From positions 6,572,001-6,636,000 of the forward strand of contig NC_135035.1 of NCBI RefSeq assembly GCF_051020975.1: a stretch of DNA of 64,000 nucleotides. The letters run 5' to 3'. This stretch comes from Osmia lignaria lignaria. Its lineage: Eukaryota; Arthropoda; Insecta; Hymenoptera; Megachilidae. Position numbers and translations under genes: made by a program. The notes beneath the pieces are model-generated. The model was not told where the DNA came from. It worked only from the letters and a program-made list of their open reading frames with translations, and made no database searches. Of this stretch, positions 1 through 12,776 are shown piece after piece; position 1 is the first letter of the stretch; every line of letters begins with the position of its first letter.

Positions 1-318
1 GGGTATCACTCTTCAGGAAGTGAATTCAAATGTGTTTAGTATTCGATAAAAAGTACAGCTTGTGAAATGTATATAAATGCTTTATTGTTACAAATAAATA
101 GTTACAGTACAATATATAAATGTTGTTGCTTTAATTTCAATCGATTTTAAACATATTCACAATCCAAAACAAAAGAGTTAAAAGAAGAGATAAATATGTT
201 CCATAAACAAATTTTATTCTTCATCTCCACATGTAGTATATTTAATTATTTATTTATATGACATTGTGGAAATGTATTAGAGTGTATTAAAACAATTAAA
301 AAAAAAAAAAAAATTGAA
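1..318. other. AT-rich sequence before tRNA-Asn, no gene seen
   Basis: No open reading frame or RNA gene is supported here. An A-run at about 299-313 is the complement of a long T-run just after the 3' end of the minus-strand tRNA and would act as its RNA polymerase III terminator. Confidence 0.6.
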
Positions 319-335
319 CGCCCCCGGGTGGGCTC

Positions 336-372
<37 letters not shown>

Positions 373-392
373 GCCCATTGCGCCACGGAGGC
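319..392 (-). tRNA. tRNA-Asn (anticodon GTT)
   Basis: The reverse complement folds as a 74-nt tRNA. The acceptor strand GCCTCCG pairs with CGGGGGC (one T-G pair), the discriminator base is G as usual for tRNA-Asn, the anticodon loop reads CTGTTAA, and the T-loop is GGTTCGAGCC, a good B box. No intron is visible. A long T-run follows the 3' end, as expected for Pol III termination. The stems are intact, so the gene is probably functional. Confidence 0.95.
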
Positions 393-780
393 ATATGGGA
401 GTCGCCTTCTCTCGAACAGTTAAATGTCGAATAACAAAATTTATTTTTTAAGTATTTTAAATTTATTTAAAATTCTATTTAATAGTATAAAAAACATTCT
501 AATTTTATTTTTTAAGAACCTCAAATTTATTTGAAACCCCACCTAATAGTATAAAAAACATTAAAAGATTTATAATTATCAACTAGAGGTACGGTATTTA
601 ATATAATCAAAGATTACTGAAAATAAATCTATATTTCTTTACACCATCATTGTACATAAACCTAAGAAAAAAGTTCTCTTATTTGATAATAGTAATAAAC
701 ACCTGCAGACTGCAATTAACTTCCGCCAGATATGCTTTCTAAGATGAAGAGACTAATCGAATGATTTAACGTTGATTCGT
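393..780. other. AT-rich spacer and 3' flank of the vitellogenin-like gene
   Basis: No gene is seen. A short diverged direct duplication (around 437-495 and 497-560) shares the words aaatttattt and aatagtataaaaaacatt. The 3' UTR of the vitellogenin-like gene must lie in this stretch. Confidence 0.4.
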
Positions 781-3700
781 TTATAGCTGTGTAGCTGTGT
801 GTAGCGGTGGAAGCATGGAATGATAGGTGCCATTCATGGAACCGCACCGACCGACAATTTGACCCTGAAGATAAGCACCAAGAAAAACTGTTACGCTGGT
901 CGGTGTATGCGCAACCATCAGTGGTACACGTTGCGATTGAACTATCAGGTGTTTGTAATTGTTCGTCAACCTGTAAAAAACAAGAATTATTATTATTTAT
1001 ATGTTACCACTATGTACTGTGTTATAAAAAATTTTTATGTAATAAACGTACTTCATTACGAACGATTCTGGTTGATTCTCTGGTACCATTACACCTCTCT
1101 CATGATCCACGACTTTTTGATCTACAGTGACCACTATTCCTGAATCAGTATTAGCGATTTCCATTTCGTGTTCACCAACGAAGATCTTCACGTCCATCTT
1201 AGAATTCCTCACCAATTTTGTGGTAACAGCGAAACTCTTTTCTATGTGATTACCGACCAACAGTGTCCATTTGTCAGATGCATCGGATAGAATGGTGCCA
1301 TTATCAAAGGTAAGGAGGACTTTCGGTAGGATGGTGCACATCTCTGTAAAAATCATTAAAATCCTTAACTTAATCCTTTGACTACGGCGGAATTTGAGAC
1401 GTACCAGCCGTACCATACGATAGGAATTTAGTCGCACCCTACACCGAGAACGGCAAAGTTTTTCATTAGGCATGCATTTTTGAGAAAATAGATTGAAATA
1501 ATCGAAACACTGAATTCCACTGCATTAAATCAATATAAGAGTTCAAACTAGTTTAAGCGCCCATGGGTGCCTACAGTATCACAAACGCAAATTTACTAAG
1601 CGCCTTTGGGCACCAACAGTAATCAAAGAGTTAACAATTTCTTACGAAGTAATTAAAAGCTTACTCATTTGATTGTTGAGGTATCTGTACAAAGCTGGAG
1701 TAGAGAAATGGGTGTTATCCATTAACCCGTTCCAGACTGGATGACCCCATGGTAATTGGGTTAAATGGTGTTGTTCTTGATCGGGTGTGATCAATGCTAC
1801 ATTGAGGAAATCTGACAGGACTGGAAATTCTAAGACCAAGTTTAAGTTTCTAGAATCCAATTGGCGCAAGGAAACGATACTGTGCATGTCTTGAAGCAAA
1901 TGTAATATGGCTGGTAGTTGTGCCTAAATAACGAACAACAATTATTACCTGTGTAGTTAATGTGAAGAAATAAAAATCGATATCTACCTTCTTGGATGTT
2001 ATTTCTACCAGATATTTCCTTAAAGTAGAATGCAATATGGCTTCGTGTACGCATTCCCAGGTCTTAGGAACATATGTACCCTCAGGATTTAATAACGGAT
2101 TAGATATATGTTTCACGCAGCTACCATTTAGTTTATCATTTTGCAATTGTTTCCTCTGCTCTTCGGACTGTTCACCTTTCACAAATATCGTAAGGTCCAT
2201 ATCATCGTGCGCGCATTTGTCGTCTTTTGTTTGTCCCATGCTGAGCTTCATTTTCGTATAAACTTCCTTCTTGAAACTATCAATTTTTAATATGTCTGAG
2301 TCGATGACTGGATAATCCGTTTGTCCATCGAAGCATATCTAAAGGAACAGTAGATGTTAGAAAAATATTACATGTAGCACAAAGCGGTTTAACTTCATCC
2401 GGACTTCAGTTTCAAACCTTGAGAGCGCTCTTCTCTGGTCGTCCGCTGCGAGTGATTACAACTTTCATGGTGTTGTTCACGTGTCCTTGATTCATTCTTA
2501 TATTAAGATTCGCGTCCCATCGTATTCGTTCGTTGTTACTGGCTGGTTTAGCGTCCATGGTTCCACGAACGTCGATTCTCTGGCTATTTAGAACGTGCAT
2601 CTTATCAGTCTCGAAATTCTGTACGCTAATTTTGCCAGTTAAATCAACCTGGTTGTACAAGAAGAAACAATTAAGATACAATAATATCTATATCTATGTT
2701 CTGTGTAATAATTACTTCTTTAACTTACAGCTGAAGTAGGATAGACGATACTTGGCTCAACTTTAATCAGATTCGAGCAGGTTGCACCCTGTGAGTTGAT
2801 CATATTGTTTGTCATCAGCTGACGGGTTGCCATGATCGTTTGCATCATCATCGTTTGCACCATCATATTCCTGCACCATAAAGAAGATTATCATTACCCT
2901 ATCCCTTCATAGAATTTCTTAAAAATACCTACATGGTATTCTTGTTCCAGAATACTTCTCGCCATTCGCTGATGGGTGGAACAGGGGTGAGGTTGTTCTC
3001 GCAATGGTATACCACCATGGTGTACTGAAGACCAGTGTCCTGGGAATCCATAATGTTCTTATACGTTTTCTTGTCGACATTGTTGGTAATGACTTCGTAT
3101 TGATGGCACTCGGGACAACTATTCTTCAGAGCGTTTGTCTCGTCATCGGTGACTGTCACGAAGCTCTTCGCTGAAGTCAACATTCCAGCAATAGAGAATT
3201 CTGTGGTGGGCAGCCTTGGCAGTGTTACTTTCACGCTGTTCGTTTCTGGGTAGTAAGAAACGCTCATGTCGATCGGTAGAACAAAATCGAGGGCCGCTGT
3301 TTTACGAACAGAGTGCCAAACATCGGCGATGGGGTTGTAGAGGGACATAGCGTGTTCACCGTGCTTCCAGCCTATGTATTTCATTTGCAATTTCAAGTTG
3401 ACAGCGCTCGATTGTTCTGATAAAACAGCGTGGATCTTTAGGGAATCGATCCAGGGCATTTTCGTGAACAAAACAGTTGGCATTCCGAGATCGGTGGGTA
3501 CGTGCATCTCGAAATGAGTGTCGTAAGTAACCTGTTCCCAATTGAAGTTATCCAGGTGCTTGTTAACCAGATTCTTCCAGTTTTTCAATTCGTCCAGCAT
3601 CTTCTTCCAGTCCGCCTTATCGGCATGGAAGGTTGTAACAACGTTGTTGTTCAATGTTAAGAGCATGCATATGTCGATGTTATTGTTAACAGGTACAGTA

Positions 3701-6700
3701 GTGGATGCCTCGGACAACATTTTCTTCACGTTTTCGTTGGTAATTACGTCTACAGCCTGTCCGAGCACATTTTTCTTTAATTCCCTTATGATTTCGGATA
3801 AGCCTCCAACGTGCCAGTGGATCTATGATGAAGAAACGAAGATAAATAATGTACATAGGGTAAAGTAGGGTAAGTTCGCAAATGGGGCAAGAGCATATAC
3901 CGATTATTTTTGTTATAATTTGAACGAAATTTTCATAGCTAATATGAGCCAGAGTAGCTGACATTTTATACAATTTCCTATCAAACTGAAAAGGGTATAG
4001 CAGGATAAGATGGACAAAAGTGCCCTTGAGCCGATTTTACTTCGAAATGCACCATTCGATAGCTTATCCTAAAAAACCATGGTACACCAAGTTTCAACCC
4101 TGTACCTCAACCGGGAGGGTAGTTACAGGGTAAGAAAGAAAAAGTAGTTTTTGCCTTATTTCTCCTATTTAACATTATGCAAAAAATCTGCAAAAATTCT
4201 AAAATATTCTAGACATGTTTCTTTATGATTGTGAATTTTTTTAGATTTTTCGGTTGCAAATCCTAGGCGTGAAAAATCAAAAACGCAAAAAATATACCGC
4301 GAAGTGTGTCCTCAGGAAACATTGGGGCGGATCGACGAAGAGAAACGCGAGACCCGTTCAAATTCGTTTTGTTACAAAAAACTATAGAATATTAATTCAA
4401 ATGTTTAATTTAATTTCGAATTTATGAAGATTCTTTGGATTCGTTATTAGGAAGACGATCTATGACACCTAGGAACGCACAATGGTACATTTGCCACATT
4501 TATGTTGATTTAAATTAGTTACCATGACTTTTTGAGTCTATAAAATTCCAGTTTTCTATAAATTTATTATTTATAGAATTTTAATTAATAATTTTGTATA
4601 AAAAAAATTTTGAATGTTGAGGGACTCGAACGTACACCTAAAAAAACAGTGGTTATGAAGGAGTACACGTTACCACCTTCACCATGCTAGAGCATTTAAC
4701 TATATCAATGTCAAATAAAAATTATTTGGTTTACTGTCGTCGAAATATAAAACATGAAACACTGAAACAAAATTTTATATCATTATTAAGAAAGTGATAA
4801 TTAAAAAACAGCTTCTCAGAATCTGCATAATGAAACTCATAATGAACATTTAAAAATTCTTTGTTTCTTCTTTACAAAGAAAATTAAGGTCCTACTAATA
4901 TGAATTGAACAGTAATAACTGTGCAATGTTAAGTATTTACATAGCAGATTGAAAATACACAGGTTTAAATCCCAACTTTACAAAAATCAGTCTGCACTTG
5001 CCCCACTTACTTAATTATAATTAAATTAGAATAATGGAATCAAGATACTCACTCCCCATTTGTTAGTAGGTCTGCGACCAAAAATCGAGAACTGCTCGAA
5101 CGAACCGATTTCCGGAAGTCCGGTCAGTGTGTTGAGAATCAAAGAGGTCTTCCAAGCTTCGCCATAACCGAATTTCTCGTCCACGTAATCGAAATGAAGT
5201 TTGGTGGACAGTGGACCAGGCACGTGCCTCGTTCTTGTGAATTTTAAGATTTTCTTAGCCATTTCACGAACTGGCATCAGACAAGGGTCCACCGAGTTGG
5301 CGATTCCCTTGATGGTGCTCATATGATAGTTGTACAGGTGTTCGTTCTTCTCCTGCACCATGAACCAGTACATGTTCATGAAACGCGCGGTGTAAGGGAA
5401 ATGATGCATCAACACATCGTAGGCAACGATTCTGAGCTCAACCGGAAGTTTGACATTGGCAAGGACCGGCCAGAGTAAATTGTGAGCGCGTTCCGGAAGA
5501 TAGGCGATCACTTTCTTGACAGCGAAAATGGCTTGCAGACGAATTTGATGACCCTGACCGATTTGGACCTCGCCTTTGACGATCGGTTCCAAACGTTTCA
5601 AGATATCCTTTAGACAGACGTTCTTCATTGCCATCATGTACACCGTCTTCATCTCCTGCGATTGCTCATCTATGAAATTATCGTTAAACATTCGAAAGGT
5701 CCATCAACCTTCTATCGTTTGATGAAATAAGAAATGCAGCTACCTTCGATATGATCCATGAAATCATCCAACCATTTGTTCACAAGTGCATTCTTCACTT
5801 CGCCCTCTTCGTGCTTGAAGGTCTTGTGTATCAATGTAGCAAAGCATAGTATGCCAGCTTTTTTAGCTTCAAGGGAGTCTGAAAGACGGAGGAGAGGTTC
5901 CATCTGCAAAAGCAGATCTTGGGAAGGATGCTTCACGTGCATTGGAAGAACAGCCAGCATCGTGATGGCTTTTTGGGCTGAGATCATGTTCCTACGGATT
6001 ACGTTTCGCACGAACAGGCAGGAAGCTGTGGTTCCTACATTCGGCACTGTTCCCAGGAAAATGTTTCTATAAAAAAATATTTATGTCAGGACGATATTGG
6101 ATACATCAGTATCGATATTACGTACTTCATCGTGATTTGTTTGCTATCGGTGGCATCCTGAAATTCACCGAATATTTGCTCAAAGGATTGCAGGTTTAAG
6201 AAGCTCATCAGGTGCATGATCCTGTTGATTGTTTGACCGTATTTCCAGTCTGCTTGTTTCTCTTTAATCTGATTCTCTTTTAAATAATCGGCAGCTTCGT
6301 CCAACGTCTTTTTGACTTTGGGAACAATTTGATCCGGGTTCACGACGTGTCTACCATGAGTCACATCTATGTCAGCTCCTGGGACGTACTCTGACTTGGG
6401 TTCAGAGTAGGTGAAATTATGAATAATTGAAGCTTCGTTTAAATTATCTGACGATAACTGAACGTTGCTGTCCGGAACAACATCCTCAAGGATGAACGTT
6501 TGACTGCAAGAAACAAGTGCTTATTTAAATATAAGATAATTACACATCGAATGGTTGCAAACTTGAAACCCTTCTATTACTTTGACATAATGTAATGACC
6601 CTCGGAGTGGGACTGGAACGGTATGTAGTGAATGCTTCCATGAGCAATTAATTTTTTAATGAGGATCGCGTTGCCTTGGTTCTCGATTTCGAAGTCTCGT

Positions 6701-7791
6701 TTGCTGACACTGGTCGTGCCATTCTTTATGAAACAAAATAATTATTTTAACGTTAGCACAAGTAATTTGTCGCAAAACAATATTATATATACCTCCTCTG
6801 GTAAATGGCATTTCTCCGTCTCGACATGGCTATGCTTAAGATGAACGAAATGCGTGCAGTTCTCCGGTTCGTGCATCTTCGTGACCATGAAGACATTTTG
6901 CGCTGTGTCCTCCTCGTATTTCGGATGCACGTTGTAAGCTACCTGACAACTGCCATGGATGGTGTTCTAGTGGTAACAACCAAAGAGAACATTAACCAAA
7001 ATCCAAGGATGTTCCCATCAGTCGTTACCTACCTCCTTACTGATGAAACTGTGCGGTACCATCGGGCTGGTCATTTGGATGTTGACCAGATCCAACTGCA
7101 TAGCGGATGCAATGGCCTTTTTAATGTTCACCGACCATGTGCTCTCGTTATCCTTCACTTTTATACCTTGCAGCTGAAAATCATTTATATAAAAATTATC
7201 TTTCTAATTCATTCTCAAGACGACTTTTGACTTTAAGGTACTTACGCGTGCGTTTTCGTCATAGACGATCATGAAAGGATTCTGGATATCTTTAGCAGCA
7301 TCTGGAATGGGTGAAACACTGCTGACAGGGTCGAAGTGCATCACGCGTCCATTGTACAGGCCATGCTTCACATCGGTCATGGCGACGAGGTAAGCGTTCC
7401 TCAGGGTTGGATCATTGCTGTGCTTCACTTTAAGACGACACTCGATGCCGAATTGAGACGCGGAATCAGCCGGTTGCAAGGCACCCGCCTTCATGTCGGC
7501 ATTGTACTTGTACACCACCGCTTTTCCACGAGGAAAATGGGCTGGAATAATTATTTAATGAAGTTGCTGTCACAACAGCTCTTTTGGGATCATCTAATGT
7601 TTTATTTATCCAATTACCTGGCACGGCGGCGACAGCCGCCGCTATAATTCCCAATAGCACTGAAAAATAAGAGATTCTTTATCGTATTGTACATTTTGGA
7701 TTTGAATTATAATTTTTCGTTTTGAGAATGGAAGAAAGGCGAGACTCGATTTCCTTTCCTCTTGCCACTTACCGATTAGGGTATTCATCAT
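781..7791 (-). CDS. Vitellogenin-like lipoprotein (Vg-like, probably Vg-like-A type)
   Basis: Predicted secreted large lipid-transfer protein of 1,495 residues in 16 exons: 7791-7773, 7659-7618, 7541-7246, 7173-7033, 6966-6793, 6723-6581, 6503-6126, 6066-5744, 5669-5053, 3822-2933, 2870-2729, 2648-2418, 2338-1988, 1923-1665, 1343-1052, 970-781. It opens with a hydrophobic signal peptide (MMNTLIVLLGIIAAAVAAVP). A vitellogenin N-terminal beta-barrel and helical region follow to about residue 710, then a DUF1943-like part (about 710-1000). A von Willebrand type D-like C-terminus (about 1336-1495) has TFDNGT and GRCGSMNG. The total is about 275 residues shorter than honeybee vitellogenin (about 1,770), and there is no polyserine tract. 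Exon 11 encodes a methionine-rich stretch, 9 Met in 24 residues. Keeping all three domains fits Vg-like-A best; that subfamily call is inference. The family carries lipid and has been linked to stress resistance and behaviour in social insects rather than only yolk. Both ATGs at the start are in frame; the first was chosen. Confidence 0.9.
1550..1640. repeat. Short direct duplication in a vitellogenin-like intron
   Basis: Two units about 45 bp apart share the pattern taagcgcc..tgggygcc.acagtatca within the intron between exons 14 and 15. No function is proposed. Confidence 0.5.
3857..5012. mobile_element. Probable non-autonomous DNA transposon in vitellogenin-like intron 9
   Basis: The 1.2-kb intron 3823-5052 is far longer than the other introns of this gene. 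Near its ends are inverted, related sequences: aatggggcaagagc at about 3880 and, in reverse, aagtggggcaagtgc at about 5000, preceded on the left by gggtaaagtagggtaag. No coding sequence is seen inside. It also contains a decayed tRNA-like segment (4618-4690). I read it as an old inverted-repeat element; the exact termini are uncertain. Confidence 0.5.
4618..4690 (-). pseudogene. Decayed tRNA-Met-like segment
   Basis: On the minus strand a D-arm-like TGGTGAAGGTGGTAACG, an anticodon-like CTTCATAACC and a B-box-like GTTCGAGTCCC occur in tRNA order. The stems do not pair properly and a T-run interrupts the variable region. It is probably a tRNA-derived repeat remnant, related in layout to the copies at 14.8-15.2 kb. 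Confidence 0.45.
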
Positions 7792-7808
7792 GTAACCCCT
7801 TGAAGACA

Positions 7809-7846
7809 GACTGGTAGCTGTACGGACCAGCATCCTCCTTTTATAA
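7809..7846 (-). promoter_or_regulatory. TATA/Inr core promoter of the vitellogenin-like gene
   Basis: On the minus strand, CTTATAAAAGG (7836-7846) lies about 32 bp upstream of an initiator-like CCAGTC with the start A at about 7812. This gives a 5' leader of only about 20 nt before the ATG at 7791. A strong TATA box fits a highly inducible, tissue-specific gene. Confidence 0.65.
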
Positions 7847-7849
7847 GGC

Positions 7850-9115
7850 GAGCAACCGGGTAAATACCGGTAGAAGAAGAAAGTGCAAGTGTAACGATAA
7901 CCCCTCACCAAAGGGTGTTATGAACTGGCTGTACCGGTGTAATCAATGCAAAAGATAACCCGTTCGACCATCGTTGCAAACTTACTTTTACTACGTGAAT
8001 GGAATATAAAAATACCTGACAACTTGCACTTCTCTCATCTTTTTTATAATAGCTGATAATTCGAAAGATTCGAAAGCATAATCGTGTTCTGTTCACTACG
8101 TTTTCATTCTTTTCCTCTTCGCTAATAAATTTAACAGCAGCGTACCGAATTTGCATAAAATACCGAGCGAAAGTGCACAGTAGTTTCAATGATGTTACAA
8201 TGAGAAATAGATAAACAAGAGTATTATAACAAACGGTTCTGCGTATGAACTTTACTGCAATTCTCATTAAAATAATCTTCTTTTCGATAACACTGCAGTC
8301 CGATCAATTGTTCTATCGTTCGATCATGACCTTACAATATAATCAATGATAAGTCGGCTTTATTATTAATTTCTCTACAATAAAAAAGTGTGACAGAGTG
8401 ATTGGAAACTTTCCTCGCGATTGCTTTTGTACATATAAATTATTGTGTTGCAAGCATTGTTGATTAACGGGTTTAATTAACTTTATCGTAAACGTTCAGA
8501 AAAAGCAACGAATCGGGAACGATTGCATGTTTACCATCATTCGCAACGATCAATGTTAATGTACAAACGCATGATACAACGATAACATTATTCAACATAA
8601 ACAAATTAAAGTTATTTATATATTACCTACATCCCATTCGCGTGCACGTCCATTAAAATTCGATGAAATCGAATTTTTTATTTTCACCGATAAAGGTAGA
8701 ATTAAGTAAATGTTATAAATTATTGCATCATTTTGTAAAATTGATAAACATATGAATATTTATAAGTCAAGGTTTACTGATTATACAAAAGTTAATTAAT
8801 CGTCCAGCTGTATTTTCATTCAATAATTTAAAACAATAAGCTCGTTCTATAAGTTAAATTAGAATACAAAATGAGGAAATTACGTAGATACAATAATAAA
8901 CATTGTATGTATATTTAGATTATTAAACTGAAAACAGGGTCCATCGACTATCATCCGAATATGTTTTTAACGTCAATTTGATAATGACAAGAATATTTGT
9001 TAGGTCAAGATGCTGACCGTGTTTTTCAGTGATACTTAATCATTTATTAAATAAAATACACAGTAATTACTATAAATATTTATAGAAATAAATTAATACT
9101 GTTTCCCCTGGAACA
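7850..9115. other. Intergenic region between the vitellogenin-like gene and ITPA
   Basis: No convincing coding exon. It should contain the upstream regulatory region of the vitellogenin-like gene. The ITPA poly(A) signal (TTTATT on the plus strand, about 9042) lies about 70 bp beyond the ITPA stop. The ORF at 7905-8267 on the minus strand has no recognisable domain. Confidence 0.5.
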
Positions 9116-9685
9116 TCATTGGGTATTTTTCATAAAATATTCTTTTAATTTTTCTAGCGCTTTGCTTCGATGAGAAATTTGATTCTTCACTTCTTTTGGT
9201 AATTCTGCATAAGTTTTATCGCCGTCCAGGGGTTGGAAACAGGGGTCCCAACCAAAGTCTCGTGGTCCTCGAGGACTCACGATGGTTCCTTGAGTTCGAC
9301 CCTGAAACAATATTACCGGATCTTCCGGTTCTCCATTGCAATAAGCGAAGGTGCAAACCGCCTCCGCTGATTTATCTTCCCAACCGTGTAACATTTGGTA
9401 AAGACCTTCTGGTCCTAGTTTTTCTAAGAACCATTTGATGTAAGGTCCAGGCAAACCTTTCATCGAATTAAAACACAAACATGTGTCTTCAATGATTACT
9501 GGGCCTTTTATTAAATTAGCTGCTGCTTTACATTTGTTTCGACAAATATCATCGATTTCTCCCTGATATTCTGGAAGATCAATCTTTTGGCTGGTGATTT
9601 CTCGTGGAAAATTCTTCCCCAAGATGGCCACGAATTCCTCCAGCTTCTTTGCGTTTCCGGTTACAAACACTATTGGTTTCGACAT
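9116..9685 (-). CDS. ITPA: Inosine triphosphate pyrophosphatase (ITPase)
   Basis: A single coding exon gives 189 residues, close to human ITPA (194). The enzyme hydrolyses ITP, dITP and XTP to the monophosphate plus pyrophosphate in the cytosol, keeping deaminated purines out of nucleic acids. Family hallmarks are present: TGNAKKLEEF near residue 9, the acidic IIEDTCLCF segment, GLPGPYIKWF, FGWDPCFQP and the substrate-binding ISHRSKA near residue 170. The start ATG lies just after a tttttatag sequence that could be a splice acceptor, so an upstream non-coding exon is possible. It is head-to-head with Rpn8, about 730 bp between starts, so the two may share a promoter region. Confidence 0.97.
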   Translation of the reverse strand: MSKPIVFVTGNAKKLEEFVAILGKNFPREITSQKIDLPEYQGEIDDICRNKCKAAANLIKGPVIIEDTCLCFNSMKGLPGPYIKWFLEKLGPEGLYQMLHGWEDKSAEAVCTFAYCNGEPEDPVILFQGRTQGTIVSPRGPRDFGWDPCFQPLDGDKTYAELPKEVKNQISHRSKALEKLKEYFMKNTQ

Positions 9686-10413
9686 ACTATAAAAAAATTG
9701 TATTATATTATTAGAAAATTATTGAATGTAAATTTGAGAATTCTTTAAGAATTTAAAGAAAAAAGAATATCATTTTCTTTGTAATGTAAGTTGGCAAACC
9801 TGCTATAGGCAGCAGTGTGTAAAGAACATGGAAGATGTTGATGTTTTCTCAAATAAAATCAATTAAATTAATCTTAACAACTGTATATACACCCATTTTA
9901 TTCTTAACAGCGCTGTATTTACCAGAACTGATTGGAAAACTGCAATGATCTTAATCAAAAATACCTTTCAATGATTTCAGCAAGCGGTGGGTCATTTGCG
10001 GAACAACGTGTTTACTCGGCAGTGCTGCAAACTTTAAGTTCCTATCCAACTTGGAAGGAAAATTATTTGCATAATTGTTTAAATGAAACTTAAGTCTTTA
10101 TCTTTTTAATATCACTCTTCAAAATATAGAAATAAGGGAAGGGATTTCATGATGATCATGCAGAAGAATATGTTAGACTTTAAGTCCGTTGAAAAAATAT
10201 TCTAACAATTATACTATAATTTATTAAGCTTTGTAGATATCATTATCAACTTTTGCTTCTTTTTTTAAAATAAATATATGATTTATAAATTTTTTCATTA
10301 TTGTTTATTTTCATACGTTTTAAAGGGTCTTTTATGAATGACTATGGAATGACTCGGATGTTGTTTCTGCTGCAGCTACGTTCATTGGGGAGAGTTAAAG
10401 AATCTGCTCAAAA
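9686..10413. promoter_or_regulatory. Divergent promoter region of ITPA and Rpn8
   Basis: This 728-bp AT-rich interval separates the two divergently transcribed start codons. No TATA box in a convincing position was found on either side, as is common for housekeeping genes. The only evidence is the gene arrangement. Confidence 0.45.
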
Positions 10414-11640
10414 ATGCCGAGTCAAGAGGTTGTAACTACGAAAGTAGTGGTTCACCCTTTGGTTTTACTAAGCGTGGTGGACCATTTTAATCGCATGGGA
10501 AAAATTGGTAATCAAAAAAGAGTTGTAGGTGTTCTTTTGGGATGCTGGAGAGCCAAAGGTGTCCTAGACGTGTCAAACAGTTTTGCAGGTTAGAATCACT
10601 ATGCCACTTTCTATCGCTTTCTTTTCAAATTACTGTACTTTCCAGTACGAAATTCTTGAATTAAATAAAAACTTTAATTTAATCATTATTATTTCTTGTT
10701 TACAGTGCCCTTTGATGAGGATGATAAGGATAAAAGTGTGTGGTTTCTTGATCATGATTACCTAGAAAATATGTATGGAATGTTTAAAAAGGTTAATGGT
10801 AAGCACTACTGATCCTGATAAACTGAATTAAATAAATGAAACTTGGTCTTAACATTTGATCTCATTTTAGCCCGTGAGAAAGTGGTAGGATGGTATCATA
10901 CTGGACCTAAACTACATCAAAATGATGTTGCAATTAATGAACTCATTAGGAGATATTGTCCTAACTCAGTTTTGGTCATCATTGATGCCAAACCTAAGGA
11001 CCTTGGTCTTCCAACAGAAGCATATCAAGCTGTTGAAGAAGTTCATGATGTAAGAATCATGGTTTGCTTAACATTCTATTAATTTTTGGATCCTGTATTA
11101 TAATCATCATGGTATTGTTTATAGGATGGTTCACCAACATCAAAAACTTTTGAGCATATCCCTAGTGAAATTGGTGCGGAGGAAGCAGAGGAAGTAGGTG
11201 TAGAACATTTACTAAGGGATATTAAGGATACCACTGTTGGTACTTTAAGTCAGAGAATTACAAACCAGTTACTTGGTTTGAAAGGTCTACACGAACAAAT
11301 TAGGGAAATTAGAGATTATTTGCTTCAAGTCGGTAGTGGTAAATTGCCCATAAATCATCAAATTGTATATCAACTTCAGGACATTTTTAACTTACTACCT
11401 GATATGACACAATCTAGTTTTGTCGATTCGCTGTACGTGAAAACAAACGATCAAATGTTAGTCGTATATCTCGCGGCGCTCGTTAGATCAATAGTGGCTT
11501 TACATAATTTGATTAATAATAAATTAACAAACCGTGATGCTGAAAAAAAGGAAACAGATAAGAAAGAGACGAAAAAAGATGAGAAGAAAGAAGAGGAGAA
11601 AAAGGATGAGAAAGAAAAGGCAAAAGCTAAAAGTCAGTGA
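10414..11640 (+). CDS. Rpn8: 26S proteasome non-ATPase regulatory subunit 7 (Rpn8/PSMD7)
   Basis: Four exons (10414-10588, 10706-10798, 10871-11049, 11125-11640) encode 320 residues; human PSMD7 has 324. Rpn8 is the catalytically inactive MPN-domain partner of the deubiquitinase Rpn11 in the proteasome lid. The N-terminal MPN domain (about 8-140) includes VVVHPLVLLSVVDHFNR and VGWYHTGPKLHQND. The latter sits where Rpn11 has its zinc-binding JAMM histidines, and the full JAMM set is absent as usual for Rpn8. The C-terminal helical region is followed by a lysine/glutamate-rich KEKE tail (about 285-318). The start ATG is the first in good context after an in-frame stop. A poly(A) signal AATAAA occurs at about 11790. 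Confidence 0.98.
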
Positions 11641-12776
11641 ATAAAGTGAAATTAAGACTTATTTGTGTGATTGAGACTGTTAATCTTGCAAAAGTTCACG
11701 AAACTTATAAAGTTTGTTTATACATGTACAAATGTATTTTGTGCTATCAGATGGTCTGCATTTCAAGTTAACACCAAAAAAAAAAAAAAATAAACACTGA
11801 TAATCTTATTCTCAATGTGTTCCAACACAGTAAGAATTTAAAAAGGGTACATTAGATGAAGGGTATGATAGTGGGAATGCAGTTACAATATTTCCATATA
11901 TAAAGATCTAGTAAACACATTGCACAATTATCACAAATTTTAGTGTAAAGTAATTTTTACATGGCATAACACAGTAATTGTGTTTACTGATAATCGTTCC
12001 CTCCTATCGTTAGGAATGAGCAACTGCTTCAAACTACCCGTAACTTTTATATAATGTATCGTCATCGATAATAATTTGGTGATTTTTATCTAAATCAAGC
12101 ATTGTTCAGTAATCATTCACGGTTCACTTGAATGTATCAAAATTTTCTAAAGAACATCGAGGATACCACATAAGATTCTCAATAACGTATACATTTTTAG
12201 ATATTACAGACATATTTTCTAAAGAACTTAAGCTTTCATAAATAATACACTACGTTATTAATAAAAACAACAAAAAACTTGATCATTGAATTCATGATTT
12301 TATTTATTTTTCATTGCCACACGAAGGATCTATGAAAATGGAAATTAATTGCTCCTTATTGATCGTGCATTTCTTTGTAATTTACGGATATTTGGGTGCA
12401 GTGGGAGCTTTTTTTAGTTAAGGGGAAGTTTAAGATGAGAAATCAATCGCCATTTGCTTTTGGTTTGGGGAGAATTCAGAAAAAACCCTAAGAGAGACGA
12501 GAAGAGCCTAATCTACGACCTCTTGTCTTCACACACGGAAAGGCAAATGATGAATTACTTCTTCTTCTGCACTTCTGTTTAACTAAAAATATCCTAAATT
12601 GCACATTAATTTGCAAACTTGTTCTAATCAATAGATCACTTGACTCATCTTCCATGAAGTACTTACAGAATGCCTTAGTTCTTCTTTCTAAAAAATGAAT
12701 GGAGTAAGAAGAATTTAAGTATTACTTATTTAATAAATTAATTATTGAAAACACTTAATCATCCATGTTTTTTCTT
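11641..12776. other. Convergent intergenic region between Rpn8 and the LRR gene
   Basis: It holds the Rpn8 3' UTR with an A-rich run (about 11776-11791) and the 3' UTR of the minus-strand LRR gene. No additional gene is seen. Confidence 0.5.
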
